DNA from: Opisthorchis felineus | Lineage: Eukaryota; Platyhelminthes; Trematoda; Opisthorchiida; Opisthorchiidae | Assembly (NCBI GenBank): GCA_004794785.1 | Contig: SJOL01009403.1 | Location: 784,304 to 848,303 of the forward strand | Length of the DNA: 64,000 nt | Reading direction: 5' to 3' | Shown here: positions 11,264-25,300 of the stretch, piece by piece | How the letters are laid out: every line of letters starts with the position of its first letter | How positions within the stretch are numbered: the stretch's first letter is position 1 | Notes under the pieces: model-generated | Databases searched by the model: none | Told to the model about the DNA's origin: nothing | The model's input: the letters and a program-made list of their open reading frames with translations, nothing else | Position numbers and translations under genes: made by a program

Positions 11264-13553
11264 AAACTTATTTTAGGAGGTCCGGTAGCTTCTACTATCC
11301 ACAACTCAATCATAGCCTTCTAAGGACATTTTATTGGATCACACCTTTACATGAATTTCACCAAATATCCATATGATGTGCTCAGTCCATCTACGGTGTT
11401 ACTTATTGTGTCACGGCCTTCTTTTGATAGAGCCAAGTGTTGTGTAAACTCTCATTACTCCAGATGATCCGCTAACTTATGCATACACCGTTTGACTAAA
11501 TTCTCCACTGGTTTAGTTTCTGTTTCACTTGATGATGGCGTGGAGAACAAACATGAAACAGCCGATTCTTTGTTTACGCATGCGTCACACATTTTGTCTT
11601 GTTAGTTAAAACACATCATTTAATTTGACGCTTTGATGTCCCGGTGTCACAATTAAGCGCTTAAAAATGTGACCTGGTTAGTGCTGTTTATATGGCGCTG
11701 ATACAGTTTTGGCCTGCGTCACAGCCTGAATGGACGGATGGATTACATACCACTTCCGATTGCGGACCGTGATTAAGTGGTCACATCAACATGACTAAAC
11801 TTCCTAGTCGAACACATGCGACCCAACTTGTGAGATCGTACCACCCTATCTCATTCGGTTTACGGTGACTAAGTTAGTTTATCCTGTACCTGTTGGACCG
11901 AGGCACCGTTGACTAACATTCGTTTAGCACAAGCGGGTGGGATCTTTCAGGCAAGTATTTACTATAAGGTTCGTTTCAACTAAAACTGAGGGTACATCAG
12001 ATTGCCGAAACTGGTGTTTATATGAAGTATGTGTCAGGAGTGTTGAATTTTCCAAACAGCCTTGAATAATCAAAAAAACAAGAGCAATAGTTCGTGTTTA
12101 CTTTAAAAACTGCAATATTGTTTTCAAAAGCATAGTGAATGGATAAAACAGTTCTACGAAGATGACTGCGTCAACATTAGAACCCATAAAATAAGAACCT
12201 CATTATTAAAACCCATTTCAACAAAACGGCGAAAGGAAATTGTTCTTCATGATGTGAATCGAACAAATAAACAACCTTCTCGCCCATTAATTTTGTCTAA
12301 CTGCATTTTCGAGGTTGAACTAAAGAATTTTGTTGAATTAGTCGCTTTCTTGTCTTCCAGTTGCGTGACGCCGAGAATGGAATCTACACGTTACGCAATT
12401 CGTCTAGCATATTTTGAATGCAACAAGAGTCCTTCTACCTATAGCGTCATCTGACACCGCCAAAACTAGGTTGACTGTCAGTATCAACAGGTCGTACGAC
12501 TATGTTTTAAGTGTAAATAATTGTGGTACTCGTCTTGAACATTCCTCTTTTTGGCCAGACTCACCCCCATGTGTTCAGTTTCCTTGACTTCTATCCACTG
12601 GATTCTACGTGAACTTGCTTGGCGTGCGCTGTTATTTGTGACGTTCCTCCGCTTACATGATTAATGTGATCGGCCCAGGTCACTTGTCGATACACGCAAT
12701 CCCTTTGTTTTTTTTTCAATATTATTTTCATCTCCGGTGGTTGACATTTTAAGCTTTCAGTATTCCGGCAAAATTTAGCCTCAAAAATGCAAGAATGCAA
12801 ACTGGAGAAAAAACCTGAAAGGTGATCAGGTCTTGTACGGATGGACACAAGGACCAAATAAGCCGAGTACCAACTATTCTATATATTGATCCGTAGAATA
12901 ACAATTTACCCCTATTTAAAGCCTAAAAGATCAGGAATTCGAATTTTATCGGAAGTGATTGCCCTGAGCTATGAACCAACAGATTAGATGAACAACTACC
13001 GTCGCTCAGTTACATATGGATCACGGGAAGTATGGTAAAACCGCAGCTAATCAGATCACAAAATGTTGGTGAATACTGCCGTACGATTGAGCATTCGCAT
13101 TGAACAATTTAGCTGAGGTTCTCGTTTGTTACATTTGTTTAAAAGCTTCCATCCAATGAAGATATGTTTAACATAACTAAAAGATTTAATATAGTGAACT
13201 GGTAAAAGTGCTCTTGAACCGTATCAACTGGACCGCCGAATAACGTATATCCAAGCGGTCTAATCCGAAATTTTGAAAAGGCTGTGGAGCAGGAAAATAA
13301 ACTAGACGACAAAGCAGTTCGTATCATATAATCTTTCAAAGCTGGACGGGTACAGAGGCGTTTGAAACAGAATATAACACGAGCATTCAGCGCTGCGACT
13401 TCGCTATTGCAAATGAAATCAACTTAGTGAAACCAAAACTCGGTATGCCCCTTTCAAAGCATCTGCAATAACAAACATTGCCGAATAAGGAAAAACGGCT
13501 ACCTACAAGTATTCCTGACATTTACTAGCTTAAGATCCAAGGTGATTGCTCAC
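11264..13553. other. gene-free stretch
   Basis: No coding, RNA or repeat feature that I can support. Several minus-strand frames (12.6-12.86 kb, 13.14-13.34 kb) are open for 65-90 codons without recognisable content. Confidence 0.5.
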
Positions 13554-13718
13554 CACTTGTTGGACTGCAGATAGTGTAATGATCCAAGACGTTCCTTCAC
13601 GTCCATAAACTGTTAGAACAGCAATGACTATCATTTCTCGCCAAAGCAGCGCCATTTTGACACTACGAGTGTAATTCATGTGAACCGTTAGAATTCGTGA
13701 CCAGTCTTTACTGCCTTC
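13554..13718 (-). CDS. candidate orphan exon (55 codons), unidentified protein
   Basis: An exact 55-codon segment lies between an acceptor with pyrimidine tract (ATTTCCGGTTTCAG) and a GTGAGC donor, with phase 0 at both ends. It reads EGSKDWSRILTVHMNYTRSV, then KMALLWREMIVIAVLTVYGR, then EGTSWIITLSAVQQV. A hydrophobic stretch (MIVIAVLTVY) could be part of a membrane helix. The frame is also open upstream of the acceptor. The family is unknown, and neighbouring minus-strand frames at 13.14-13.34 and 15.13-15.40 kb are too uncertain to join. Confidence 0.25.
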
Positions 13719-14313
13719 CTGAAACCGGAAATGAATTATGTCTACAACTTTTACCAAACTCATAAGGCGTCTGATAGTCCTTAGTTTCAGTCGTGAAATC
13801 ATTGACCTGTTAGAGATTTCCGTCAAAATGTCTGCTTGTTTTCTTGCCTCAAATTTGATTTAGAGTGTACGTACACATCTGATGTTATACGTAAAATATG
13901 CTTCTTCAGCCAGTCCTGCTATGAGGCCTTGTCTTGCCTGCCTAAAACTCTTAAATGAAACTGGTTGCACGAAGCGAATAGGGAGGTGCTTCCACCGAAG
14001 TCATGTGCTGATCAAATGTCCTGTAGGATATACGTTTCCCAGTGACCTGCAAAACTTTCCGCACTGGACCTTATGGTGAGTGAACAAGGGCATTAGAATA
14101 TCCTAGAAATTCCTGAATTCTCTACCCGACAAGAGGCACTTCCAGGCAAGTACCAAAATTTTTTGCGCATGAAAAAATTTATAAATCGCAGTAAATAGCG
14201 CACGAAAAAAAAGATGAACAGAAGTGAAACGTGAACCCATCAACATAAGCGGAATAAGGCTGCATATCGATTTCATTTTAGAAACCGCTTCGCTGAAAAT
14301 CCCTTCTAGAGAT

Positions 14314-14341
14314 AGGTATAGGGGTTTAGGTATAGGGGTAA
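14314..14341 (+). repeat. two-copy 14-bp tandem repeat
   Basis: Unit AGGTATAGGGGTTT at 14314-14327 is repeated at 14328-14341 with changes only at the last positions. It is G-rich on one strand and faintly telomere-like, but with two copies only it is probably a slippage product. Confidence 0.7.
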
Positions 14342-15443
14342 ACACAAATGAAAAGCCTTTTTACGCTTGTTTCGAACCAAATATATTTCGGTCTTCAAGG
14401 TATTCAGTCCCGAAAAATCTGGTGCCTGGCTCTATCACCCATGGTCTGTACCACCTCCAAATACTTTTAGTGACAAGCACTTCGGTACTGGGAAATACCG
14501 ACCACTGACGGTTCGACCGCGAGCGCTTTACATCAGCTTATTTCCGTCCTCAATACCAGTAGGTTAGATGAAGGTGCTAGCTGGCATCCTAGACAAATAC
14601 TAAATTACGCAGAACGTAACGTAACTCCCAAAATTCCACGTTCCCTAAACTGATTGCATACCTCGGGAACGTAGCTTTCTCAGCAGCGAAATGAAATAAT
14701 GTAAAAGCAGAACGATAAACGATGTTTGAATAACTATCATTATTGTCAGCTAAATGTCAGAATACTAATCGGAATTTCAAAATAAAGCATCTGAAGAATG
14801 ATGAACCAACAAATTAAGTATTGTACAGTCCGTGATGCTGAGTGTTTGCTGAAATTATACAAAATAATAAGAACATAATACCGGTTTCGGTGCTAGCAAA
14901 ATCATCAGCGGATTCTAACATTCTATTTATTTTGTCTGTACCAATTTCCGTGTCAGTATTCATTCCCACTGCAGCCATTCGGTCACTTAAACCGCTTAGC
15001 TGCGTTCCTTACGCTCAAGCAACACATTTCGGTCACCTGACATCACAACCAAGATCGATCAGGAATACTGACCACACAGACTAGATTTTTCACAAGTGCA
15101 TTTAACAGAAAAATTATTGAAATTGGGACATCTCATGCAAGGATATGGTCGTTAATGCGACTGAAACAATTCGGGTCATAAGATTTTGCTATTCGTCTCA
15201 ACCAGTAGTCTGAGAACACTACCGGTATAAATAAACGGTCTATTCGCGTGCAGTTCAAACGTCGTCCGTACCCGCAAATAGAGATTATTACCAGCAGATT
15301 ACTGGCGCCAAACATATAGGGCCATGCTCCAAATGAATTCAAAAGGGGAGTGACTATATTAAACAATGAATATATACACGTACCCGACACCAGCAAATGC
15401 CTATTCGTACAACTGGAGTTTCACATCTGAAATGATACACTGG

Positions 15444-15444
<1 letters not shown>

Positions 15445-15483
<39 letters not shown>
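15445..15483. repeat. (TA)n microsatellite
   Basis: An uninterrupted alternating TA run of 39 bases. Length is likely polymorphic and assembly-sensitive. Confidence 0.95.
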
Positions 15484-15486
<3 letters not shown>

Positions 15487-18092
15487 CGAAATCAAACTGA
15501 ACGAAGGAAGTCCACTTATTGTCAAACTAACCAGTGGAGACAGCATCGTGGTTTGAATAAGGGAATTTGCAAGCGTCCATTAGACCTACAGTTAACCAAC
15601 AATTCTAGCAGATTGTGACTCAAAAGCTTCGCACAGGGATTGAGTGAGAATGCGAGCAAGGCGATCGTAAACCACAGCGATCTAGTGATTTTACGAAACG
15701 CATCGAGGCAACTTCCCTTGTAAAAGGTTTGTTAAATTGTCTGCTGCCCAGGGGATAATTGTATGCTTCTCGATAGTGCATCAGCCATCAATGATCTGTT
15801 CGCTTGATTAACCAATGAACGCTGTATTAAGCTGAATAATTGTGCCTCAAGGGAAGATAGTTTAGAATGGCCAGTGATTCATCGGTTTGTTTGTGTGACA
15901 TTAATTCGTGGACGCACTTTTCGGAAATATGTGCGTTTATACCTTTAATTTGCTCATGTGCTTGTTGTATGACAGGGTTATTCATCACTTTTTCACGTGG
16001 ATAATTTCCACATGATTTCCACAAACCGTGAGTTGACATGTTCGGTTGGCAGTGTTTGTTGTTTGAGATGACCCATGCCCTTTGCCTTTCTGCATAAATA
16101 AATAAATATAGATATATCTGCCGCCCCTTGATAATCTCTAACCCGGCCGTCATAGCTGGATCGGCCTTTAGGAAATGGAATTTCCTGCTACCCGGATGGG
16201 TTTTCGCTCACGTTTTGGACGTATATCTATTTATTCTTTACTGGGGTCACAAAATTAGCAGCTTGATATGTAAGTCCGCATTTCCTGATTAACAGAAACT
16301 CATTTTTATGACGTTAATGGTGTAAATCCCTTTTGTAAATCTTTAGCACCGACACAAAGTGCAACTCGCATGTAAGCTGTTCCCATTTTCCTTCAAAATA
16401 GCTACAGGTAAATAAACAGTGTACCGCCGTTTGCCTGTTTTATGTTAAAGCAAGCTGATTGAGGAATCTGGGACGAGAACCTGAACGGGTGTCTTTCATT
16501 AACTTAGAGTGTACCTTTCACATGTGTTCATCTAGACTTTCATATTAATCCATTTCGCTAGAATTCTGAGCAAACCAGCATTCATTCGATAGCTAAACGA
16601 CCTACAGCTCATTTATGGAAGCCATCCCAGAGACTCAGTAGCACTGCTGTTAGCCGGTTATTGAACACTACGCAGTTGTTCAGAAAGCAAACTGGAGTCC
16701 AAGGGAATATTATTTAGTAAGGTAACTTCCGCGGTAGCTCATCATGTAGTCCAGTTCGTTCGGAATGTGGAGATCATGGATTCACTTATTTGTTTCCTTT
16801 TTATTCACGTTGTTTATATTTGAGCTCTCTCTCCCAACAGTTCAGTTTTTCTTCCCCTGGCCGGATTTTTTTACTCAAAAGCTGTGCTTAATTATACTTT
16901 ATTACATTTATGCACTCGGCTGTTACGACTGTATTTTGTGGGGCGGCCTTGTATTGGCTTGATAGCACTAGAGAGATTATGCTGAAAGGTATAGCCAGAT
17001 CACTATTGTGATAAACTGATGCAGTTTGACTACGACATCCGACCGTGTGTTATCAGACGCCTCCCGTAAAAGAGCTAGTCCTGGCATGGCTCACCAACAC
17101 CTTAGGTCGGAATGTCTGTAACAGTGATCGATAGGTGGCTTTTCAACCTATAGAAGGAATTTAGTTACTGACGTTACTGAACAACTGGATTTGCAAGTGG
17201 ATCTTCCTTAAAGCCCTTATATTATTTGTATGTGTATTTGCCAGGCAAGACCATACCAAAATCATTTTACTATAGTGCATGCGTTCTAAATTATGGCGTG
17301 CATGCTTACCAGACTGTAGGATATGTTGAAAGGGCAGCAACAAAAGAGTATCCCAACCTGAATAATTAGTCTTAGTAATGAATAAACAGATCCTCAAAAA
17401 GAGTATTACGGATCGTCGGTAACTCCTCACCAACTTTATAGGTGGCATTTAGCTCTAGTAATGTTACCAGTAATTTTTGAACATATCTGTTCCTCTCGAA
17501 CTAGGAAGTTCAATCATGAATTTATTCTTTCCCTGCTCAGACAATTACCTAATAATTGGAAATTTTGGCTAGTTAATGTGCGAAACCATAGGACTATCAG
17601 AGGATATTGGGTGTGGGTGCCAAACCCCATTGCAGTCGAAACAAGTTAGGCGTAGACCTCAGTTGTAAGTTTGGTCACTTATTCGGAACTGAAATGGCGT
17701 TAGAAGAGGCTTCAAACAAGACTCCGCTTAAAATCTTATTGAAATTATCCTTCAACCGATTATTCAACAAAATGACTGACCCATATTTAAGTTGGACCTA
17801 TTTTTTAAATCGGAGAGAATGATTCGAGTCTTATTTGCAGCTTCGTTAATAGGGGTATAACATTCAACTGTATTAAATCCCATATATCCTGCAGTTTTAC
17901 GAACACCAACAGAGGGTGTTTGTGGATTCAGCAGATATCTAGATAAATATGGCCAAAATAAAAGTTTGTCAGGGTTAGAAATAAATAGCGTTCTCCGACG
18001 AAGTAATGTATTTTCGATTATAAACGTCGGGCGAAAAGAACTTCCATATGCTCTGTCGTAGAACTATTTGGTTTTAAAATTTAATGCAGATG

Positions 18093-18111
18093 ATATATAT
18101 ATATATATATA
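18093..18111. repeat. (AT)n microsatellite
   Basis: An uninterrupted AT run of 19 bases in gene-free DNA. Confidence 0.9.
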
Positions 18112-20939
18112 GCAGACGCCTAAATATAGAACACTCATGCGGAACGGCTTATCTGATCTTGGTTGGGGTTTGGCGGTCTCTTTTGAGAGGATCATCCCCT
18201 GTCTGTATTACAAGCAAATAGTGATGTGTGACCTTAAATTTTGACAATAATGGAATAACGCTCTGAAGCTGATACATTATTATCGTGACCCTGTTGTATA
18301 CTACTTTTAGTGTAACAATAAAAGAAGCACGACCCTACAATAACTGTGCCATCCATGGGCGAAGTCACCATTGCTGAAAATCAATAAAACCCAAACCGAC
18401 ACCATAGGAAATTGCGCCATAGGCCCACGGTTTGACCTAAACATTACGTGATCTCAAAGTAGGTGTTCTGTCTAGCAAGAAATAACTCAAGTTATAAATG
18501 TTTGAAATTGGCGGTGATGATGCTAGTATTCCTGATGTGGCATCATAAGATTCTGGTTTAGCGTTCTGCGTTATACCAGTGTCCAGCGGCCGAAATCACG
18601 GTTTTGAAATTTCAGGAAAGACTACAGTGAGAGAAGGTTGAATTGTTTGGTCCCTCCCAAAATCAGCCAATTGGTAAAAGAAAACGTTTTTGATCCGTAT
18701 TTTGAGGTAGTTTTTGGAAGGAAGGCAAGGACAAAGTTGTATTCCTTCAAAGACACAAACGTTTAAAAATATCACTGTTGTGAGTGACGTTTTCGAGAGC
18801 AACAAAGTGTATTTTGTCCTCACTAAATCTAAAGGTAGTCCATGGGGTTCATTAACAACAATTCCTGCCTTCCCGGAGAGACCCAGTCATGCAAAAAGTT
18901 AGCCAGAGATCAACGGTAGCCGGTCCCATCGAAATAATGATAATTATGGGGAAGAAATTTGCAGCCACTGTGTCGTATGGACGAAAACCGTGTTGATGAT
19001 CCCCAATCACAGAGGCAGTACGACTTGGTCTTCAGGCCCTTGTTCAGTCGACTAATTTGTGGGAAAATGCATCAAAGCCCTGCGCATTTCGTTATTAACT
19101 GAAATAGGATGTTCGTCACGGCAAAGTGGTCAGTGGTGATTGTTGGTAGGTGAGGAAGTAGTCATTCGAGAGGTAACAATTTCAAGGATCATCTCAACTA
19201 CGGGGAGTTTGGTCCAACCTCACTCCATGCGATCTCTGCGTGGGACAACTATATGGTTCCCATCGTGGATATTTGCAGCTGGTAGTCATTCGTGTTTATA
19301 GAACTGCCGAGGTGATGTAACATAACATTTTCGAGAGAGGCCTTGTTGCTTCTCATCCTGTACTACCTATGTGAAACGAGGTTCACAAATTTGGTTAAAC
19401 AGCAGAGATGTCAGGGTCCGCTTCCTGACAACGGACGTGAGCTTTCATCCAAGAACATGTATGTGAGTAAACTCTCTGGAGTATACCTGCAGGAAAGTGT
19501 CCAGGCACAGACTCGTTCTCCAAAGCCGTTCACATAGGCGTCTGAATACGACACTTGCCTTGAAAACATATCCGTTAGCCTACTATCGATTACTAAGGGC
19601 ACGGTGTGTTCTAAGCAACGATCTGAAAGCAGGGCCACAGATGTTTAAATGGAAAAACTGGCTGATTAGGCATCAGTATTTCAACTAAAGTGAGAGTCTG
19701 CCAATGCAACAAACGCAGTTAATCTCGGGAATTCCAACACCGAATATGCAAACCGAAAACGAACATCCGCAAACACAACATATAGATCTTCAATCCGTAC
19801 AGCTCTGTTTCGGTCAAGAATTATTCGAGTTGAGTAAGTTAGTTTCTAGAAGATACTGACTTGGTTGCGTAAGCCCTTTCCAGAAGCCCGAAAAACATAG
19901 GAATAAATAGCATATAACTGGGGATTAAACAGGGTGGGAGGTAGAACTAAACCTGGAGTCATCCCCGCTATATGTGTGAACTCGGCTCATGAGGCTAAAA
20001 AGAACTTCTTGTTGGAATGAGGCGATTTGTAGTGTAGATAGGTAATTCGAGACATCAAGGCAGGTGCTGCCATGATAGGCAGGTAACTATTGCCGATGCC
20101 TATTTTCGAACCTGCTGACTGGCATCGTAACGCGCTGAACTTAATCCCCCGAGGATAGCTTGGGTTCAAGGTCTGGCATAAAGGCGTGAATAAGGTCAGT
20201 GACACTCAAAAGTGGGTTTGCATCAAGTGTTAGCAACTCCTATTTATATCTTAGTTAATCTTATGGGAAAATTTATATTAATTCGTCAAACCTAGAGACA
20301 TGTTTGCAACACGACACAACATTAGTAAAGCGTGAGACAATCTCAGTCAAATTTCAGACAGACAGTCAGACAAATTTCAGTCCGTGGCTTGTTTAAAACT
20401 AACAGAGGACCTGAGGGCCACATGAGATATCTAGAACAGTGAAAGAAAGATCTGCACCTAAGGCAGTTTTAATACATCGAGAGCATCCAGAGGCAAGAGC
20501 CCCAACACGAATGAATAGATCTTTACAGTTCGAAAGGAACTTTTCTCAGCGAAGGCTAACATCCCGTACAACGGATCTCTGTACCATCTTGTCCAATTTC
20601 TTCAAACCTTTCTGAAGATGGATGGATTGTTCCAGGTGTCCACGAGGCCAGATTTTGCACGGCCACGACTGAATTGCAAAACAGAAGTGCTAACGAGAAA
20701 GGCGAGTGGTTGGCGGAAATGTCAGTTTGGGTGCATGAATAGAAAAACCGACCAAAACTGAGTCAGTGACGAATTTGTAGATTTTTTGAGGGCCTCTGAC
20801 CCGATGAACAGCCGGAGGCTATGGTTTACTCATCCACAGCTTGGTTTTTTGAAATAACTAGCTACATTAAAATCACTCAAGGATATAGTGAACACGTGAT
20901 GTGAATCAACGGTGAGGACCTTAATTCTTATCTAAGCAG

Positions 20940-21130
20940 GAATTAATCACACTTCTGATCAGCCGCTCGTTACCGAACGGTTTAGCCTTAAGCTACTAGC
21001 CGAGAGGTTGCCAGCCGGAATCTCTCTGTGGACTTGTGAGACCCGCACTGCTAATTATCCCCAAATAAGCACAAAGCAGCTGTACAATTGTTGTCAGCCT
21101 TTCGACCTGGACCGACCTCGATTACAAAAA
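20940..21130 (+). repeat. tRNA-like SINE family A, copy 1
   Basis: Contains the family core CTGATCAGCCGCTCGTTACC, then GAACGGTTTAG and ACTAGCCGAGAGGTTGCC, and the downstream block GAGACCCGCACTGCTAATTA with CAGCTGTACAATTGTTGTC. It aligns by eye with copies near 34.0, 42.5 and 60.5 kb. In better-preserved copies the region after the core has a polymerase III B-box-like GGGTTCGAGACTC, which here is degraded. Confidence 0.65.
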
Positions 21131-21856
21131 CATGATGCCCACTCTGTTAGCGTTGTATCACAAAGCGTCTACAACGTATTTTCCATTTTACAAGGCCCAG
21201 TCAATCTGCCCAAAACTATCACTTCAATATAGAACTTGTCCTTAAAATACTGACGCTAATCATTTTACTTGTAAGTAGTGGAACGAAATAGTAGACAATA
21301 ACAGTTATAAGAAACGAAATAAATTTAGTTCTCAATGATGGTTGTAAACGGATTATTTCCGTAAATGACTTCTAAATTATTAGAACGATCTGACTACTTG
21401 CGGAGGCTGCCCTGCTTGAGCAGTAATATCTCCTTGTGGAAAATGTGATAACTACCACTCCTTGAAATTTAAACCAGCTGCTTACAGAATACAATAGGGC
21501 CTGAAATTCTAACCCAGGATGAATGCAAAGCACAATGCTTAGGAATTAGTGAGGATCGGCGAATATGTAGATGAGAGAATCATTAACAGTCCGGTGTTCT
21601 GAATAATTTAGTAGACCAGAAGACATTCACATCTCAAATGCTCAAATCGTTCGGCTGGTTCGTGGTCTGTCAGACAGCAGCGTGATGCTGTTGGTCACAT
21701 GGTCACGGTCCAGTTAATCCCAAAAAACGAGAAAAGTGCGTGCATTGACTGCACATTTATAAATTAAGTAAGTTTATTTCATCCGCGTTGGGCACCAGTC
21801 CATTGGGACGCTTGTCGGTTTTATAATTAAACAATCAACGATTTGGTTTTGGACAG

Positions 21857-22035
21857 AATCTCGGGCTCTTTGCGATTATGTGAGTTACATGGCGTTGACT
21901 GCGTTTTCTTCCAATACCTTCCACACCTAACGCTATACGACGGTCATCTTGTGCCTGACACACTAATCTTGACTGTGCTGGCACTTACGGGGCAGCATCT
22001 AGTATTGCTTGACCTTTCTCCAGATGCTGACCTCT
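21857..22035 (+). CDS. candidate exon of a leucine-rich protein, unidentified
   Basis: An open segment follows a TTTTGGACAG acceptor and ends at CTCT|GTAAGT. It reads ISGSLRLCELHGVDCVFF, then QYLPHLTLYDGHLVPDTLIL, then TVLALTGQHLVLLDLSPDAD. The spacing of Leu and the LVLLDLS motif are reminiscent of F-box/LRR-type leucine-rich repeats (known of the family: LxxLxLxx). That is a weak resemblance by eye. The frame continues open past the donor to 22,307. No partner exons were found, so gene status is unproven. Confidence 0.28.
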
Positions 22036-22307
22036 GTAAGTGTGTTTTGAAGCCAAACTTTCTCACACAACTTGGAGCTCATTTCATCAGACCCACGAGT
22101 CCAGCGGAAAAGCGAGTTCATCTGAAAGGTGTTCATCTTTTTATGGCTCTTGTACTTCCTTCCACTTCCGTTTCCTACAGTTCTGTGTTTGTTATCATGC
22201 TTTTCAAAAATAGAAATTTTATTCTTGCATACAAACAGAAACCTTTTGGACAGCTGGACTGCTGGACATTCTTTAGTAGTCCACATGAAGATACTCCACA
22301 ATCATAA

Positions 22308-25300
22308 AATTTGGTGTTGTGAAATATTACTGGCAAACTTTGAACAAACCTAACGTGTTGACAATCGCGTTGCGGATATCTTTTAGTGTCTACGTCCCTG
22401 TAAAACTACTTATGTAAAAATAGGTTGATTGTTGGTCAACTTATATTGACAGGCAAACTCAGGGATCTCCCACTTCAAGTTAAACCGGTGGGTGACTGCG
22501 CCGGATGGGCTAAAATTCAGTGAAATGCGACCTTAAAAACAAAACTACATCGTGAGCTCCTAACTTTAGAGGCAAATGCAAATCAAACAGGAAATGAACA
22601 AGAGAGTGTCTGACAGGGCAAGCATCATTAGGACAAAGTACAGACTGACACACAAACCCAGATTGGGGAAGGAACGGATAAAGTCGACGGATGCATTGCA
22701 GTCTGTCGTTCCCTAAACAGGGGAGGACGGTAACCACTCAGACATGCACAGTTGGATTTCCACGTCACGCGGGGCGTGCTGTTGGTGTACAATTTTATCG
22801 TCCCAGTAAATTACTGCCAACAACAACAAACTTAGCCAAAGGAAAATCCACTTAATTCCTTTAGACACTAAATTGGTGCGGTATTGAAGCAGACGGAATG
22901 CAGTTAGGATAAATGGCAGCATGCCTTCAAATAAAGTGAGAGCTTCATGGTTAGAACAAGTCCACTTACTCAACTCTGCAGTGACTCCGCACAGCAGTGG
23001 TTCTCACTTTGTAGCGTATGGCATACTGGTAAATCTAGTTTTTCAATCTGCACATAGGATAAGTAAATTCAAGAAGCTTAATCTCACGAACTAACACCAT
23101 TATTATTCTCGGTGTACTATGTTTTAAGTAACCCGCCAATTCGGGGTAGTGTTTTATTCTTTTGTTTAACTCCCTTCTCAATTGCTAACAGCACAGTAGG
23201 TGAGAGATAACAGGGTGACGAACCCATGAAATTTGAATAGAACTGCATTAGCCCTGCTGTAACGAACTCCAAAACGAGTGAGTTAGCCAGGTCTTCGGGT
23301 ATATATATATATACATATACATATATATATATATATATATATCATCCTTGTGGTCCGTCTTGGAATTTATACTTTTGGCCGACAGTAGATTCACCATAAT
23401 GAGCATATTCTTAACGATAATGCAATGAAATCCTGTAGGAGCGCATTATTATTGCAACCTCGCCTTATGAGCTCCCCATTTAACGACCTCACCATTGAAA
23501 CGATCACTTGCGACATCCTCGGAAATCATCTCCGCGGATAAGACTAATCTGCTGGGACTGTCATAGCTCTACAAAAACCCACTGGGGGCATAATTTACAG
23601 AACTTTGAGTGTAAATTGTGTTTGATCTTTTTCCACTTTCGTGCATATCTCTTCTCAGTTTAGTAAATTTTTGCACGTCAGTTTGTGTGCTTAGTGTTTC
23701 ATTTGAATGCACTGACTGAAATCATCCATCGTGTTACAGAACGTGCCTATTAACACTAACAGAATCGTGGTCTTAGAATGACCCCTTTTTTACGACTATT
23801 TTCTACCTTCGAAACACAGCGCTGCAGGACAAAAAGCTCGCAAACCCTCACATGTCATCATCGCTGACGAGTGTACTTTAAGAATATAAACTTTTGCGTC
23901 TACAGATGGTGGTCACTTCGGCGGATGACTGATGTGTCTGGGTATGAAAGGTGTGGGAAGCGGCGCTTGGTTGTGACTGAGCCTTGTCGAGGCATCTGTT
24001 AAGGGGTAGTTATCTTTCTAAGTCACTTCCTCGGAACTGATCTGAAATCTTCGACATATATGCACCAAGGTCAGTTTTTGATATTTAATTGTCCTGGATG
24101 CCCTAGTCGCATCAAATGAGGAAGTGCCCCAAAAATGAGGAAAAGGCAATATGATGGGGTTGACTTCAGATTTGTGAACATGCCTAATTTATTTTGTCTT
24201 TTTGCCGATGCTAACAAAGGATTTTACTTAGTTATACCCTTTATCTCCCAAAGATTACATAACAGGCTTCGTATTTTCAAACTGAATCTTTACTAATTAA
24301 CACTGATTAGATCCTATATGGTTGTCTTTTCTTGAGAGACCAAAAAGAAGTAACCGGTTCTGAGACTTGGTCTCTTCTGAGAGTGCTCTCTTCAGACAGA
24401 AACGACAGTAGTGTTGAAGCTGTCCACAGATTTGCTTGGCTCGCCTAGCAAGTGAATATACCGACTTGCGTATCTTGATAAGTTTTGTAGTCCTCTGCGA
24501 CAACCTACTACGTTACCTCAATCCGCGCATATTCATTCAATCACAACGAGAGGCTACCCTTCAGAGAGAACAAGGATCGGTCGGTTCTGTGAAGCCAATC
24601 CTCATGAATAAATCCCTCCCAGAAAATGCCATCTCACAGAATCGGTCATTTCGGCCATTCCGTGTAGGAAGTCTTCAGAAACGAAAAGCAGTATTGTCAG
24701 TTATTGTTGTATTGTTCGCTAGTCATAGGTCCCAGCGTGAATGACCAGTGCGAAAAAAAACCACTCAGACTTCCACGTTGGTGACCTCTCATCAAGGGAA
24801 TCACGCCGTATACTGTAGCTGATGGCAGGTAGTTGTGGACTATCCACGGGAGTGACATTTTAAGAGGGTTTCCACTTTGGAGATGATAAATTTGTCTGAT
24901 TGTTCCATTATGCTGAGATCTGATTCGTCGGCAGATGAGTATACTAAGCTAGCAGAAAATAGTCTCATTTAGAATTCAAAGAGTCCTGCTATTTTGAGAT
25001 AGGAGGTTCAGTGGAACTCTTTACAGGAACAAAACAGCTTGGAAAGTAAGCTGAATGACGGTAGGCAGTATTCGCCAAAAATACGCAAATTCTAATGGTT
25101 TCTCCTCATTACAAGACTCTACTTAGAAGATAACGCTGCTCACAACAGACCATTTCTAGAAGGTTCTTTGAAGGTTTTCCTTTAAAGTGTAAGATATACA
25201 CTATAGTCATACCTCTTCGAATTATTAAAGAGACAGTTTACTGGAGGTCCCTCTTAAAACATGTACTCTTAATGAAGAAGACTAACCACTGAAGGAAGCC

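Larger units (their letters stand above)
13719..20939. other. long gene-free stretch with microsatellites
   Basis: No gene supported over about 7 kb. A minus-strand open frame at 15133-15396 is hydrophobic in its first half (MFGASNLLVIISICGY) but lacks good splice borders. The plus-strand frame at 16765-16962 is very hydrophobic and probably reflects T-richness. Simple repeats at 14314, 15445 and 18093 are listed separately. Confidence 0.5.

Noticed and set aside
15133..15396. Hydrophobic minus-strand frame resembling part of a membrane transporter
   Set aside because: The resemblance is only general hydrophobicity. No convincing splice sites or partner exons.
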